Source: Acidobacteriaceae bacterium (GTDB lineage: Bacteria > Acidobacteriota > Terriglobia > Terriglobales > Acidobacteriaceae). From it: 59,673 bases of DNA. The DNA is taken from positions 179,625 to 239,297 of the forward strand of contig PLSM01000194.1 in assembly GCA_003165075.1 (NCBI GenBank). Reading direction: 5' to 3'. Positions 26,551-36,300 of this stretch are shown piece by piece (within the stretch, counting starts at the first letter, position 1; the number at the start of each line of letters is the position of its first letter). The position numbers were made by a program, and so were the translations under genes. The notes below the pieces were generated by a model that was given only the letters and a program-made list of their open reading frames with translations, did not search any database and was not told the DNA's origin.

Positions 26551-28149
26551 ATGATCAGCGTCAGCAATCTATCCATGCGCTATGGCTCCAAGGTGCTCTT
26601 TGACGAGGTGAGTGTTTCCTTCGTGCCGGGTCGCCGCTACGGGCTAACCGGGCCCAACGGAGCCGGCAAGTCCACGTTCATGAAGATCCTCACCGGCGAT
26701 CTGGAGCCGCAGCAGGGCACGGTGGTGCGCCCGCGCAAGTTGGGCGTTCTGCGCCAGGACCAGTTCGCCTTCGACGCCTATCGTGTCATAGACACGGTCA
26801 TCATGGGGAACAAGCCGCTATGGGCTGCGCTGGAAGAGCGCGACCGCATCTACGAGAAGCCTGAGATGACCAACGAAGACGGCATGAGGCTGGGAGAGCT
26901 CGAGGGTGTCATCGGCGACGAGGATGGTTACACCGCCGAAAGCGACGCTGCCGTATTGCTGCAGGGGCTCGACATTCCCGACGACGTGCACGAGCGCAAA
27001 ATGGGCGAGTTGCAGGGCGGACAAAAAATGCGCGTGCTCCTCGCGCAGGCGCTCTTTGGCAAGCCTGAAGCGCTGATGCTCGATGAGCCCACCAATTATC
27101 TCGATCTCGACTCGATCCACTGGCTGCAGGACTTCCTGATCAATTTCGACGGCACCCTGATCGTCATCTCCCACGACCGGCACTTCTTGAACAGCGTCAC
27201 CACGCACACCGCCGACATCGACTACGAGACCATCATCACCTACACCGGCGGCTACGACGAGATGGTGATGGCCAAGACCCAGGTGCGCTCTACGCTGGAA
27301 TCCCAAAACGCCCAGCGCGATAAGAAAATCGCGCAGCTCAATGAGTTCATCGCCCGCTTTGCCGCGGGAACGCGGTCCTCCCAGGTCACCAGCCGCCGCA
27401 AGGAAGTGGAGCGTCTGCAAACCAACGAGCTGGCCCGCTCCAACATTCAGCGCCCGTATATACGCTTTGACCAGGTCCGGCCCAGCGGCAAGCACGTGCT
27501 GGAGTTCAAGCACCTGACTAAGCTCTACGGCGACCTGAAGGTGATCGACGGCTTCACGGCCAATGTGTTGCGCGGCGAAAGGATCTGCCTGGTGGGCCGC
27601 AACGGCGCCGGCAAGACCACGCTGCTAAAGAGCCTTCTGGCCAACTATCCCGGACTCGCCGACAAGGGATTCACGCTCGATTCGGGTTCGGTTTTCTGGG
27701 GCCACGAGGCGCAAGTGGGCTACTTTCCGCAGGATGTGGGAGCAACCATCGAGCACGGCACCCCCGTGGCTGAGTGGCTCCATCGCTGGAACCCCGCAGC
27801 CCACGTCGAAGAGATTCGCGGCATCCTGGGCCAGATGCTTTTCTCCGGTGAAGAAGGCGACAAGCAGACCAAGGCCCTGTCCGGCGGAGAACAGGCGCGA
27901 CTGGCCTTCTGCAAGTTAATTCTCACCAAGCCCAACATTCTCATCTTCGATGAGCCGACCAATCACCTGGATCTGGAAGCGATCAACGCGCTCAACATCG
28001 CCTTGCAGCGCTACGAAGGCACAGTGCTGCTGGTCACCCACGACCACGACCTGATCGACGAGGTAGCCACACGGCTATGGCACTTCAACGACGACGGCAT
28101 CGAGGACTTCCACGGCCCCTATGAGGAGTGGAAAGGCAAGCACAGCTAG
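26551..28149 (+). CDS. ABC-F family ATPase (YbiT-like ribosome-associated factor)
   Basis: A 532-residue cytoplasmic protein with two ABC ATPase domains and no membrane segments, as in ABC-F translation factors. Domain 1 has the Walker A GPNGAGKST, a signature LQGGQ and LDEPTNYLDLD. Domain 2 has GRNGAGKTT, LSGGEQARLAF and FDEPTNHLDLE. The linker between them (near residues 240-310, rich in Arg, Lys and Gln) fits the P-site tRNA-interaction motif region. The overall pattern is closest to YbiT. The start is the ATG at 26551; upstream is a weak ribosome-binding site. A clear terminator follows the gene. Role in antibiotic resistance versus general translation cannot be told from sequence. Confidence 0.9.
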   Translation: MISVSNLSMRYGSKVLFDEVSVSFVPGRRYGLTGPNGAGKSTFMKILTGDLEPQQGTVVRPRKLGVLRQDQFAFDAYRVIDTVIMGNKPLWAALEERDRIYEKPEMTNEDGMRLGELEGVIGDEDGYTAESDAAVLLQGLDIPDDVHERKMGELQGGQKMRVLLAQALFGKPEALMLDEPTNYLDLDSIHWLQDFLINFDGTLIVISHDRHFLNSVTTHTADIDYETIITYTGGYDEMVMAKTQVRSTLESQNAQRDKKIAQLNEFIARFAAGTRSSQVTSRRKEVERLQTNELARSNIQRPYIRFDQVRPSGKHVLEFKHLTKLYGDLKVIDGFTANVLRGERICLVGRNGAGKTTLLKSLLANYPGLADKGFTLDSGSVFWGHEAQVGYFPQDVGATIEHGTPVAEWLHRWNPAAHVEEIRGILGQMLFSGEEGDKQTKALSGGEQARLAFCKLILTKPNILIFDEPTNHLDLEAINALNIALQRYEGTVLLVTHDHDLIDEVATRLWHFNDDGIEDFHGPYEEWKGKHS

Positions 28150-28181
28150 GGCATCGTCGATTCGAGTACAAACAGAACATT

Positions 28182-28218
28182 GGGTGCCCCAGGTCCGGAT
28201 TCTCGGACCTGGGATACC
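28182..28218. repeat. Palindromic intergenic repeat, copy 1
   Basis: A 37-base element with a ten-base perfect stem (CCCAGGTCCG at 28188-28197, complement at 28204-28213, loop of six) flanked by GGGTGCC and ATACC. The complement of 59383-59419 has the same flanks and stem length but different bases at two stem positions, changed on both arms. Confidence 0.75.
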
Positions 28219-28268
28219 TCAACACCCAGCACAAGATACAACCAATCCCTGAGACTCCTCAGCACAGA

Positions 28269-28303
28269 CAGGCATCGCTCCTCCGCGGTGCCTGCGTTTT
28301 TTT
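28269..28303 (+). terminator. Rho-independent terminator after the ABC-F gene
   Basis: CAGGCATCGC (28269-28278) pairs with GCGGTGCCTG (28285-28294), one G-T wobble, six-base loop, followed by CG and seven T residues. Confidence 0.85.
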
Positions 28304-28314
28304 GAGCTGAATTG

Positions 28315-29040
28315 TTATACCGCGCTGGGCGTAGTGCCACTTCGTTGCAGGGCCAGGCGTGTCACGGCCTCGCTCTGCTTCACCATTTCGTGCACGGCAA
28401 AGCCCTTTTCCGCCAGCGCTCCCGTGGGGCATGCCTGAACGCATTTGCCGCAGCCCGTGCAATTGTGCGCGTGGCCCCAGTCATCCTTCAGGTCGCTCAC
28501 CACCCGGGCATGAATGCCGCGCGACGCGATCTCCCACACATTCGCCCCTTCCACCTCGGCGCAAACCCTCACGCACCGCGTGCACAGGATGCAGCGGTTG
28601 TGATCGAGCACAAAACGGCTATGCGTCATGTCCACAGGCAGCCGAGGATTGTTGTAGGAGTAGCGCACGTGGGTGACGCCCAGGCTGCTGGCCAGAGACT
28701 GCAGTTCGCAGTGTCCGTTCGACACGCACGACGAGCAGATATGATTCCGCTCCACCAGCAGCAACTCCACGGCCATCCTGCGGTAGAGAGTCAGTTTGGC
28801 CGACCTCGTCTTGATCGACATCCCCTCCTGAATGGGAGTGGTGCAGGACGGAAGCAGACGCTCGGTGCCTGCCAGTTCGACCATGCACACGCGGCAGGCT
28901 CCCACCGCGCTCAGCCCTTTCAGATAGCAAAGCGTCGGAATGTGCTTCTGATTGGCGCTGGCCGCTTCAAGGATGGTTTGTCCTTCCGGTGCGGTCACCA
29001 ACTCGCCGTCGATTCTGAGGGAAACGGTTTTATTCGGCAA
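28315..29040 (-). CDS. HoxU/NuoG N-terminal-like iron-sulfur subunit of a Stn-like complex
   Basis: A 241-residue paralogue of hoxU (19321-20034). A 2Fe-2S domain comes first (TLCYLKGLSAVGACRVCMVEL), then the His/Cys 4Fe-4S site HICSSCVSNGHCELQ and two 4Fe-4S clusters [11 protein letters not shown] and CTGCGKCVQACP. It should relay electrons to ferredoxin or to another acceptor. It is the third gene of an operon, 15 bases after the NuoF-GltD fusion. No HoxY or HoxH follows, so this diaphorase is not tied to a soluble hydrogenase in cis. Confidence 0.85.
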   Translation of the reverse strand: MPNKTVSLRIDGELVTAPEGQTILEAASANQKHIPTLCYLKGLSAVGACRVCMVELAGTERLLPSCTTPIQEGMSIKTRSAKLTLYRRMAVELLLVERNHICSSCVSNGHCELQSLASSLGVTHVRYSYNNPRLPVDMTHSRFVLDHNRCILCTRCVRVCAEVEGANVWEIASRGIHARVVSDLKDDWGHAHNCTGCGKCVQACPTGALAEKGFAVHEMVKQSEAVTRLALQRSGTTPSAV

Positions 29041-29055
29041 TGCGGCGCTCCTTTC

Positions 29056-32000
29056 TCAATTGCTGGGTACGGTGGCTCTCAAATCGCAGCGCAGGCAGCG
29101 GCGGCATTCTTCCAGCGCCTCTTGCGGGCCGAGACCGGCAACAACTTCCTGCTGTGAACGGACTCTTTCCTTTGCCGGCAGCATTTGCGCTGTATGGCGG
29201 CGGCTCAGGCTCGGTTCTCCCGGCGCCTGGCGGCTGTATTCGAACTGCGGGAAGAGCCGCTCCCATCGTTGCTCGCCCATCAGGCGCTCGTCGATCTGGC
29301 GCGCTGCCTGCTTCCCGCCGCCCATGGCGTTTGACACGTTCGATGCGCCGGTAATCACGTCCCCGCCCGCATAGAACCCCGGCCGGCTGGTCTCCAGCGT
29401 AAAGCGATCCACCACGATCGTGCCTTCCTCTTTGAGTTCCAGGCCCGACGCGCGGCAAAAGTCCAGGTCGAAAGTTTCGCCCACGGCCAGGATCACGCTG
29501 TCGCAATCGAAGCGTTGCACCTCGTCGGTGGGAATCGGTCGTTTGCGCCCCGACTTGTCGTATTCACCCAGTCGCGTCTTGACGATTTCGATGGCCTTCA
29601 CATTGCCGTCGGCGTCACCCAGGATGCGATGCGGCGCGGCCAGAAAGACGAATTGAACACCTTCGTCTTCAGCCGCCTGAATCTCCTCATCGATCGCAGG
29701 CATGTCTTTGCGTTCGCGCCGGTAGAGAATGGTGACCGAGGCCCCCTTGCGCAGCATGGTTCGCGCTGAATCGATGGCCGCGTTGCCGCCGCCGATGATC
29801 GCAACCCTGGGGCCGGGTGCGGCCGTCTCGTGCTTGGCAACCGATTCCAGGAAGGGCAGCGCGGGATACACTCCCTTCAACTCCGTGCCGGGCAGGTAGA
29901 GCCACGATTCCTTCCACGTTCCAATAGAAAGAAAGACGGCATCGAACTGGCTGGCTAGTTCGTTCAAAGGAAGATCGAACCCAACTCGGGTGTTAAACAC
30001 CATCTTTACGCCGACTCCCTCGATGAGATCGAGTTCGCGGCGCAGAACAGACTTGGGCAGGCGATATTCGGGGATTGCGAAGCGAAGCATTCCTCCCGCC
30101 TCGCTGCGCTCTTCAAAGATGGTCACGTCGTGGCCCAGCAGGGCCAGATAGAACGCGGCTGTCAGCCCCGTGGGGCCGGAGCCCGCCACGGCAATCTTGC
30201 GTCCGGTCGGTTGCAGTTTGCGCGCCATAATCCGTTTCAGCATCGGCTCGAAGCGGTCGGACTGGTAAATCGAGTCCGCGATAAAGCGGTGCACCTCGCG
30301 CATGTTCACCACTTCATCAAACGACTGCCGGCGGCAGCGATTGTCGCAGGGATGTTGGCAAATCCTGCCCGTCGACGCGGGCAGCGGGTTATCCAGGATG
30401 ACGGACTCGAACGCATCTTCGAGCCGGCCTTCCTGGTAAAGCTCCAGGAAACGCGGAATATTCATCCGCAGCGGGCAACTGTTCTCGCAGGGAGACAAGG
30501 CCAGTTCCTGGCACACGCCTGCCCGGCAGTGACGAGCCACGATGTGATCTTCGTACTCCTCGCGGAAATGGCGGATGGTAGTCAGTACCGGATTTGGCGC
30601 GGTTTGCCCCAACCCGCAGAGCGAACATTCGCGGATCATGCGCCCCAGTTCATCCAGCAACTCCAGATGGTGCGCGGTTCCTTGCCCCTCGGTGATGGCG
30701 TTCAGAATGCGCAGCGCCTTGTCCAGGCCCACCCGGCAAGGCACGCACTTGCCGCACGATTCGGAATGCGTGAACTCGATAAAGTAACGAGCCACATCGA
30801 CCATGCAGTTGTCGTCGTCCATCACGACCATGCCGCCCGAGCCCATGATGGAGCCGAGTTGTGCCAGGCTTTCATAGTCCACGGGCGTGTCGAGCATCTC
30901 TACCGGAATGCACCCGCCGGAAGGTCCGCCTGTCTGCACCGCCTTCACGTGGCGCCCATTGGCCGCGCCTTCGCCGATGTCGTAGATGAAGCTTTTCAGC
31001 GGTGTGCCCAGCGGCATCTCAACCAGCCCGGTGTTCTGCACCTTGCCCACCAGCGAAAATACCTTGGTTCCAGGGCTCTTGGCGCTGCCCGTCTCACTGA
31101 ACCATGCCGGGCCGCGGCTCACAATCGGAGCAATATTGCACCAGGTCTCGACATTATTAATGTTGGTGGGATGCCCCCACACACCACGCTGCGCTGGAAA
31201 CGGCGGACGTGGATGGGGGCGGCCGGCGCGGTCCTCCAATGAAGCAATGAGAGCCGTTTCTTCGCCGCACACAAACGCTCCCGCACCCTGCACCAGTTCA
31301 ATGTTGAATTCAAATCCGCGGTCCAGGATGTTCTTGCCCAGCAGACCGTATTCCCGCGCCTGTTCAATGGCTCGCGTCAGGCGGCGCACCGCCAGAGGAT
31401 ACTCGGCGCGCACATACACGATGCCCTCGGTAGCGCCCATTACATACGCGCCGATGATCATTCCTTCCAGCAGCGAGTGCGGATCGCCCTCAATCTCGTT
31501 GCGGTTCATATAGGCGCCGGGATCGCCCTCGTCGGCATTGCACACCACGTACTTTGTTTCCGCCTTGGCCTTGGCCAGAAAATCCCATTTATTTCCGGTC
31601 AGGAAGCCCGCCCCGCCGCGGCCGCGCAGCCGTGACGCCTTGATCTGTTCGATCACGCTTTCCCGGCGTCCGTCGATCAATACCTTATAGAGGGCCTGGT
31701 ATCCTCCCACCGCGATGTACTCCTCAATGTCGCTGGGATTGATCAAGCCGCAATTGCGCAGCACAATCTTCTTCTGCCCTTTGAAGAACGGGACCTGGTT
31801 CCACGACGCGATTTCCGGATAGCCAGGACCGTATCTCAGGTGCGCCGTAATGTGATCCCATTCCTCGATCTTGCAGTAGATCAGGTCCGGCGGCATCACC
31901 CGGGTTGAGAGGCTCTCAAGAATGCGCGCCGCATCGTTGGTGCGCACGCAGCGCAGCATAACCAACGGCGCCCCGGGCAGGCGCACACTGACCAGCGGCT

Positions 32001-32217
32001 CCTGGAAGCACGAACCAAAGCAGCCGACGCCGGCCAGCAGCACTTCCAGGCCGCTGCCTTCAATCGCTTGCTGGAGCGCATGAAACACTTCTTCGGCGCC
32101 ATTGCCTCGGCCACAGGTCCCCATGCCCACAGTGATCCGCGGGATGGATGGCATCATTTTTGCAAGACCCGATTCCCGAACCGCGTTGAACCCGCCAATA
32201 TCCAGAATGCGCGGCAT
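29056..32217 (-). CDS. NuoF-GltD fusion: NAD(H)- and NADP(H)-binding iron-sulfur flavoprotein
   Basis: A 1053-residue fusion. Residues 30-110 are a thioredoxin-like 2Fe-2S domain (Cys35, Cys66, Cys70). Residues 150-570 are the NuoF/HoxF core: RGRGGAGF at 198-205 for [19 protein letters not shown] for NADH, and cluster ligands Cys488, Cys491, Cys494 and Cys534. Residues 575-990 are a GltD/NfnB-like module: CENSCP and CQHPCDNRC clusters, FAD site VAGSGPTGL, GGGNAAID at 809-816 and the NADP(H)-type arginines in RRERKDMPA. A C-terminal CRRCLRCD ends it. The chain could therefore bind FMN, FAD, NADH and NADPH. It overlaps the NuoE-like gene by one base (TAATG). Closest known logic is the Stn electron-bifurcating transhydrogenase, where GltD is fused to the NuoG-like partner instead. 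Confidence 0.9.
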   Translation of the reverse strand: MPRILDIGGFNAVRESGLAKMMPSIPRITVGMGTCGRGNGAEEVFHALQQAIEGSGLEVLLAGVGCFGSCFQEPLVSVRLPGAPLVMLRCVRTNDAARILESLSTRVMPPDLIYCKIEEWDHITAHLRYGPGYPEIASWNQVPFFKGQKKIVLRNCGLINPSDIEEYIAVGGYQALYKVLIDGRRESVIEQIKASRLRGRGGAGFLTGNKWDFLAKAKAETKYVVCNADEGDPGAYMNRNEIEGDPHSLLEGMIIGAYVMGATEGIVYVRAEYPLAVRRLTRAIEQAREYGLLGKNILDRGFEFNIELVQGAGAFVCGEETALIASLEDRAGRPHPRPPFPAQRGVWGHPTNINNVETWCNIAPIVSRGPAWFSETGSAKSPGTKVFSLVGKVQNTGLVEMPLGTPLKSFIYDIGEGAANGRHVKAVQTGGPSGGCIPVEMLDTPVDYESLAQLGSIMGSGGMVVMDDDNCMVDVARYFIEFTHSESCGKCVPCRVGLDKALRILNAITEGQGTAHHLELLDELGRMIRECSLCGLGQTAPNPVLTTIRHFREEYEDHIVARHCRAGVCQELALSPCENSCPLRMNIPRFLELYQEGRLEDAFESVILDNPLPASTGRICQHPCDNRCRRQSFDEVVNMREVHRFIADSIYQSDRFEPMLKRIMARKLQPTGRKIAVAGSGPTGLTAAFYLALLGHDVTIFEERSEAGGMLRFAIPEYRLPKSVLRRELDLIEGVGVKMVFNTRVGFDLPLNELASQFDAVFLSIGTWKESWLYLPGTELKGVYPALPFLESVAKHETAAPGPRVAIIGGGNAAIDSARTMLRKGASVTILYRRERKDMPAIDEEIQAAEDEGVQFVFLAAPHRILGDADGNVKAIEIVKTRLGEYDKSGRKRPIPTDEVQRFDCDSVILAVGETFDLDFCRASGLELKEEGTIVVDRFTLETSRPGFYAGGDVITGASNVSNAMGGGKQAARQIDERLMGEQRWERLFPQFEYSRQAPGEPSLSRRHTAQMLPAKERVRSQQEVVAGLGPQEALEECRRCLRCDLRATVPSN

Positions 32218-32756
32218 TACTTACCCCCCTGTCCCAGTGCTTTCACTTCCCTTTGCAGCGTGCGCTCGTTCACGTGACTCAGAATATGGTGGTTTACCTC
32301 CACCACGGGAGCCAGCGCGCACTGGCCAAAGCACGCCACCGTGCGAATCGTGAACTTGCGATCGGCCGTGGTAAGCGCCAGTTTGTCGGCATCGCCGGTA
32401 TCGCCCACCTCGTTGTTGCTCAGGCCCAGGTCCAGGCACAGTTTCCCTAGTAAGTCGCGGGACCCTCGTGTGTGGCACGCTGTGCCCCGGCAGACACAGA
32501 TTAGGTTGTCGCCTTGCGGATCGAGACTAAACAACGCAAAAAACGTGGCCGTGCTATAAACCCGGGACGCCGGCACACCGGTTTCCTCTGCGATGTAGCG
32601 CAATGCCGCCAGGGAAAGGTACTTGTGCGCATTGGCGGATTGGACCTCTTCCAGGATTCCCAGCAGCGCTCCAGGGCGGTTCCTGTGCGTCACGATTGCC
32701 TGGTCGATTTGCACCTTTTCACGGGCATTCAGAACATCGTCAGCGACACTCTGCAT
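32217..32756 (-). CDS. NuoE/HoxE-like 2Fe-2S subunit of the Stn-like complex
   Basis: A 179-residue thioredoxin-fold ferredoxin with ligands CRGTACHTRG and CFGQCALAP. It resembles HoxE and HydC and starts the operon NuoE-like, NuoF-GltD, HoxU-like. The helical N-terminal part (YLSLAALRYIAEETGVPASRV) is standard for NuoE. It is divergent from the group 4 hydrogenase operon across a 620-base gap. TCACACTTGTTTGTGA (33008-33023), a TCACA-N6-TGTGA inverted repeat, lies about 250 bases upstream and might belong to its promoter. Confidence 0.88.
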   Translation of the reverse strand: MQSVADDVLNAREKVQIDQAIVTHRNRPGALLGILEEVQSANAHKYLSLAALRYIAEETGVPASRVYSTATFFALFSLDPQGDNLICVCRGTACHTRGSRDLLGKLCLDLGLSNNEVGDTGDADKLALTTADRKFTIRTVACFGQCALAPVVEVNHHILSHVNERTLQREVKALGQGGK

Positions 32757-33328
32757 CCTTCCTCCTATCCCAAACGCGCACAGTTTTCATGCGGCCTGCG
32801 CGTCACAGCAGCGCTTCACTTCACAGGCGCAGTTCTCAGGAGGCAGAGGTGAAAGGAATGAGCATTTGCCAACGACGCTTGGCACCCTGGGCCATAGGGT
32901 GTAACGCACCGCCGGTCGAGGCTCAACCCGTTCCGTAGAGGCTCGTATCCGGAGAAATACCCGGCCGGAATACTCACCCTCATGACGACTTTGCGCTGTA
33001 CCGTAGATCACACTTGTTTGTGAAGCCCTTGCGAATCTGTGGATTCCCTGCATCGCCAGCCAGAACTGAACCGAAAACCCTACCTGGGCTCCGGTCATGA
33101 GTGTCAAGTTAGATTCCTGGGGACGGTCCAGATTCGTAACTCCCATATTCGTCGCACAATCGCGCAGCACTGCGGAAATGTGGGGATCTCAAGCATGGCC
33201 TCGGGGTGCAACCGATCGGGGCCAAAATGCCTCAGGGCTCGCCGCTGGCCGGCTGCTCTTCCGGCAATGCACCCAAATCCCGGGATGCGGGACAAGTCGA
33301 TGCTTCGGAGAGAACTGCGGGCCTGCGG
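32757..33328. other. Divergent intergenic region
   Basis: This gap should hold promoters for the Stn-like operon (minus). The operator for the hydrogenase operon lies just after it. Seen in it are the inverted repeat TCACA-N6-TGTGA at 33008-33023 and a small CACCCT...AGGGTG hairpin near 32883-32901. Open frames inside it (longest on the minus strand at 32787-33170) lack family resemblance. Confidence 0.5.
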
Positions 33329-33342
33329 GTGACATGTATCAC
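33329..33342. promoter_or_regulatory. CRP/FNR-family operator upstream of the group 4 hydrogenase operon
   Basis: GTGACATGTATCAC is a perfect GTGA-N6-TCAC site. Its centre is 42 bases before the ATG at 33378, and TACCAT at 33366-33371 sits where a -10 element would be. This arrangement would put the transcription start at or next to the ATG, so translation may be leaderless. Confidence 0.6.
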
Positions 33343-33377
33343 ATCACGGCGTGACCACCGCTGCCTACCATCCATAT

Positions 33378-36300
33378 ATGACTGCTGCAACCCTCATCCT
33401 GATTGCGCCGTGCTCGCTTCTGGTGGGCGCTGTGCTGCAGATTCTCGTGGCGAGGCTGTGTTCAGCCCGCGCGAAAGGGATTCTCGCCGCTCTCACCTGT
33501 TTGCCGGCAGTCCTTGCCGTGGTGGCCACCACCCGCCTGGTTGGCGCAGGACAGGCAGTCGACGTAAATCTTTTGCGCTGGGATGGACCCCTGGCCCTGG
33601 TCTTGCATGTGGACGCGCTCAGTGTGTTGTTCGCCTTAATGGGGTCCGCTCTGGGCGGCTTCGTACTCCTTTATTCCATTGGATACATGGCCCACGACCG
33701 GGCCGCGACCCGCTTTTACGCCTCGATGCTGATCTTCATCGGCGGCTTTATCGGGCTCGTCTACAGCGCCAACCTCTTCCTCTTCTATCTCTGCTGGGAA
33801 CTGATAGGCCTCTGCTCCTTCAGCTTGGTCGGCTTTTGGTACACCAACCGCGAGGCGGTGCACGGCGCGCGCAAAGTGTTGTTGATGACCCACATTGCCG
33901 GATACGGTTTGCTGGCCGGCATCCTGGTCATCTATCACCGCACCGGAAGCGCGCTGTGGACCGATCCGGCCGTGGCGCACAGTTTCACGGGCGGCGTGTT
34001 TCTGCTCATGCTGGTGGCCCTGGTCGCCAAGTCCGTGCAGGTGCCATTGCATACCTGGATTCCTGAAGCCATGGCAGCCCCGACCCCGGTCAGTGCCCTG
34101 CTGCACGCGGCCTGTTACGTCAAGGCGGGCGTGTATCTGTGTGCGCGCATGCACAGCTTTGGCGTATGGCCGGCCGCCTGGGGCGCCTCCGTGGTGTGGA
34201 TAGGCACCATCACCATGGCGGTGGGTGTTATGTACGCCATGGTCCAGACCGACCTGAAGCGGATGCTGGCCTTTTCCACGGTAAGCCAGATCGGCTACAT
34301 GATGATGGGCCTCGGAATCGGGACGCCGCTGGCCATCACTGCGGGTCTGTTGCATTGCCTGAATCACGGATTCTTCAAGGGAGGGCTGTTCCTGACCGCC
34401 GGCTCGGTGCAGCACGCCTCGGGCACGCGCGACATGAACCAGCTCGGCGGCCTGGCCCAGAAGATGCCGCGCACCACGCTTTCCTGGCTGATCGGCGTGG
34501 GCAGCATGATGGGCATCCCGTTGATGAGCGGATTTGCCAGCAAGTGGATGCTCTACGCTGCCGCGTTGCAGGCCGGGTGGGCAGTACCCGCCATGGTAGC
34601 TTGGGCGGCGAGCCTGGGCACGGTCTTCCTGGGCGCCAAGGCAACCAGCGCGGTGTTCCTCGGACCGCTGACTGAAAACACCAAAGACGCTCACGAGTCT
34701 CCGCCAACCATGGTGTGGGGAATGGGTTTCATGGCTGTGGGTAGCATCGTGCTTGGCGTCGCTCCGCAGTTGGCCGTGAATTACCTGCTCAATCCGATCC
34801 TTGGCGTTCTAGGACTCGGCGCCGGCGTGCGGGTCACTTGGCTTGGAATGTCGTCCGACGCAGGAAGCTTCTCCACCACGGGCGGCCTGGTGCTGGCCCT
34901 CATTTCGCTTGTTGTGGGCGGCGCCATCTACGCAATCGCATACGTTGCGCGTCCGGCAACCGCGGGCGGCGGAGCGGCCTTGGCGGGCGCTGGAGGCGGA
35001 ATCTTTACCGGCGGCGAGCCATTGTCCGATCAGGGCAGGCTCACAGCCGGCGACTTCTCTGACATCTTCATGCAAAACTGGCACTCCTTCTTCCGCTGGA
35101 CCAACGTGGACCGCGTCTACCTGGGCATCTGGAGCGGATTGCAGGCTGCTTCACGTGCCTTGGGTGTTGCAGTCTCCTGGATGGAGCGGCGGGCAACCAT
35201 ATTGGTCGTCGTGCTGGCGGCAGGATTGCTGGCTGGGGTTCGCTGGTTTGCGCCTGGGCAAAGCGCGTGGTTGTGGTCACGAGGTGTGCCCCTTTCAGGG
35301 CCGATTCCCGTTCCGGCGCTACTGGTTGCAGCCTGCGCTGTGGCTGCGGTCGCACTAATTCTGGCCGCGTTTTACAGCAAGGCTAGTCGCAGCTTTATTC
35401 CGCAACTGTTTGTACCGCTGATGACTCTTATCAGCTTGGCAACAGTGGCTGGTCTGATTGTTGCCGACCAAAGGACTCGCCTCGGTCTGTTGGAGCTTGG
35501 CGCGCTTCTGACCGCAATACTCGTTTGGCAGAGCGCACGGACTCTCTCTGCCAAACTGACTTACCTCGCAGTAGTGCTGATTTCGGCATTATCTCTGATG
35601 GCCAGCGACCTATTGCTGGAAAGCGGACAAAAGGAATGGGCGTGGGCGCTGCTTATCACCAGCATTTGCGTCAAGCTGGCGGCCGTACCACTCTTCTTCT
35701 GGCTGCTTTCTCTGGCTGACGAACTACCTGCGGTGGTTCTTGGTCTCATCATCGCGGTCGTCGACATGGCCGCTTTCGGCGAGTTTTCAATCTCCGCGGT
35801 CGCCATTCCCGACTTCTATCTTCCGCATGGACTTCTGCTCGGCGCGGCAGCCGCTACCTCATTTATCGCCGCCTTGCTGATGCTCACGCAGCGCAGCCTC
35901 AAGCGCCTATTGGTTCTCTCCACCGTCGAGGACGTTGGCTTCCTGCTGCTGGGAGTCTTCTCCTTGAACGTCATCGGATTAAACGGCGCGATGATTGCGG
36001 CTTGCACACACGCAGTAGCCAAGTCGCTTCTCTTCATTTGTCTCAGTGGTCCCGAGGCTGACGGCATATTGGACGGCCAGCACACCGGCCTCATCAGCCG
36101 TTACCCGGTCGCCGCCTTCGGCTTCCTCTTCGGAATGCTGGCCATGCTGGGCGTTCCGCCTACCCTCGGCTTCATCGGCCGTTGGCGCCTCTATGAGACC
36201 GCGTTGCAGATTCATCCTCTTATTCTGGCGGTCTTCATCCTCTCCTCGATCTTTGCGCTCATCGCTTATGTCCTGGCTTTGACCCGCATCTGGTGGGGAC

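Noticed and set aside
32787..33170. 127-residue minus-strand open frame between the divergent operons
   Set aside because: No motif, no good start and it overlaps likely promoter sequence.
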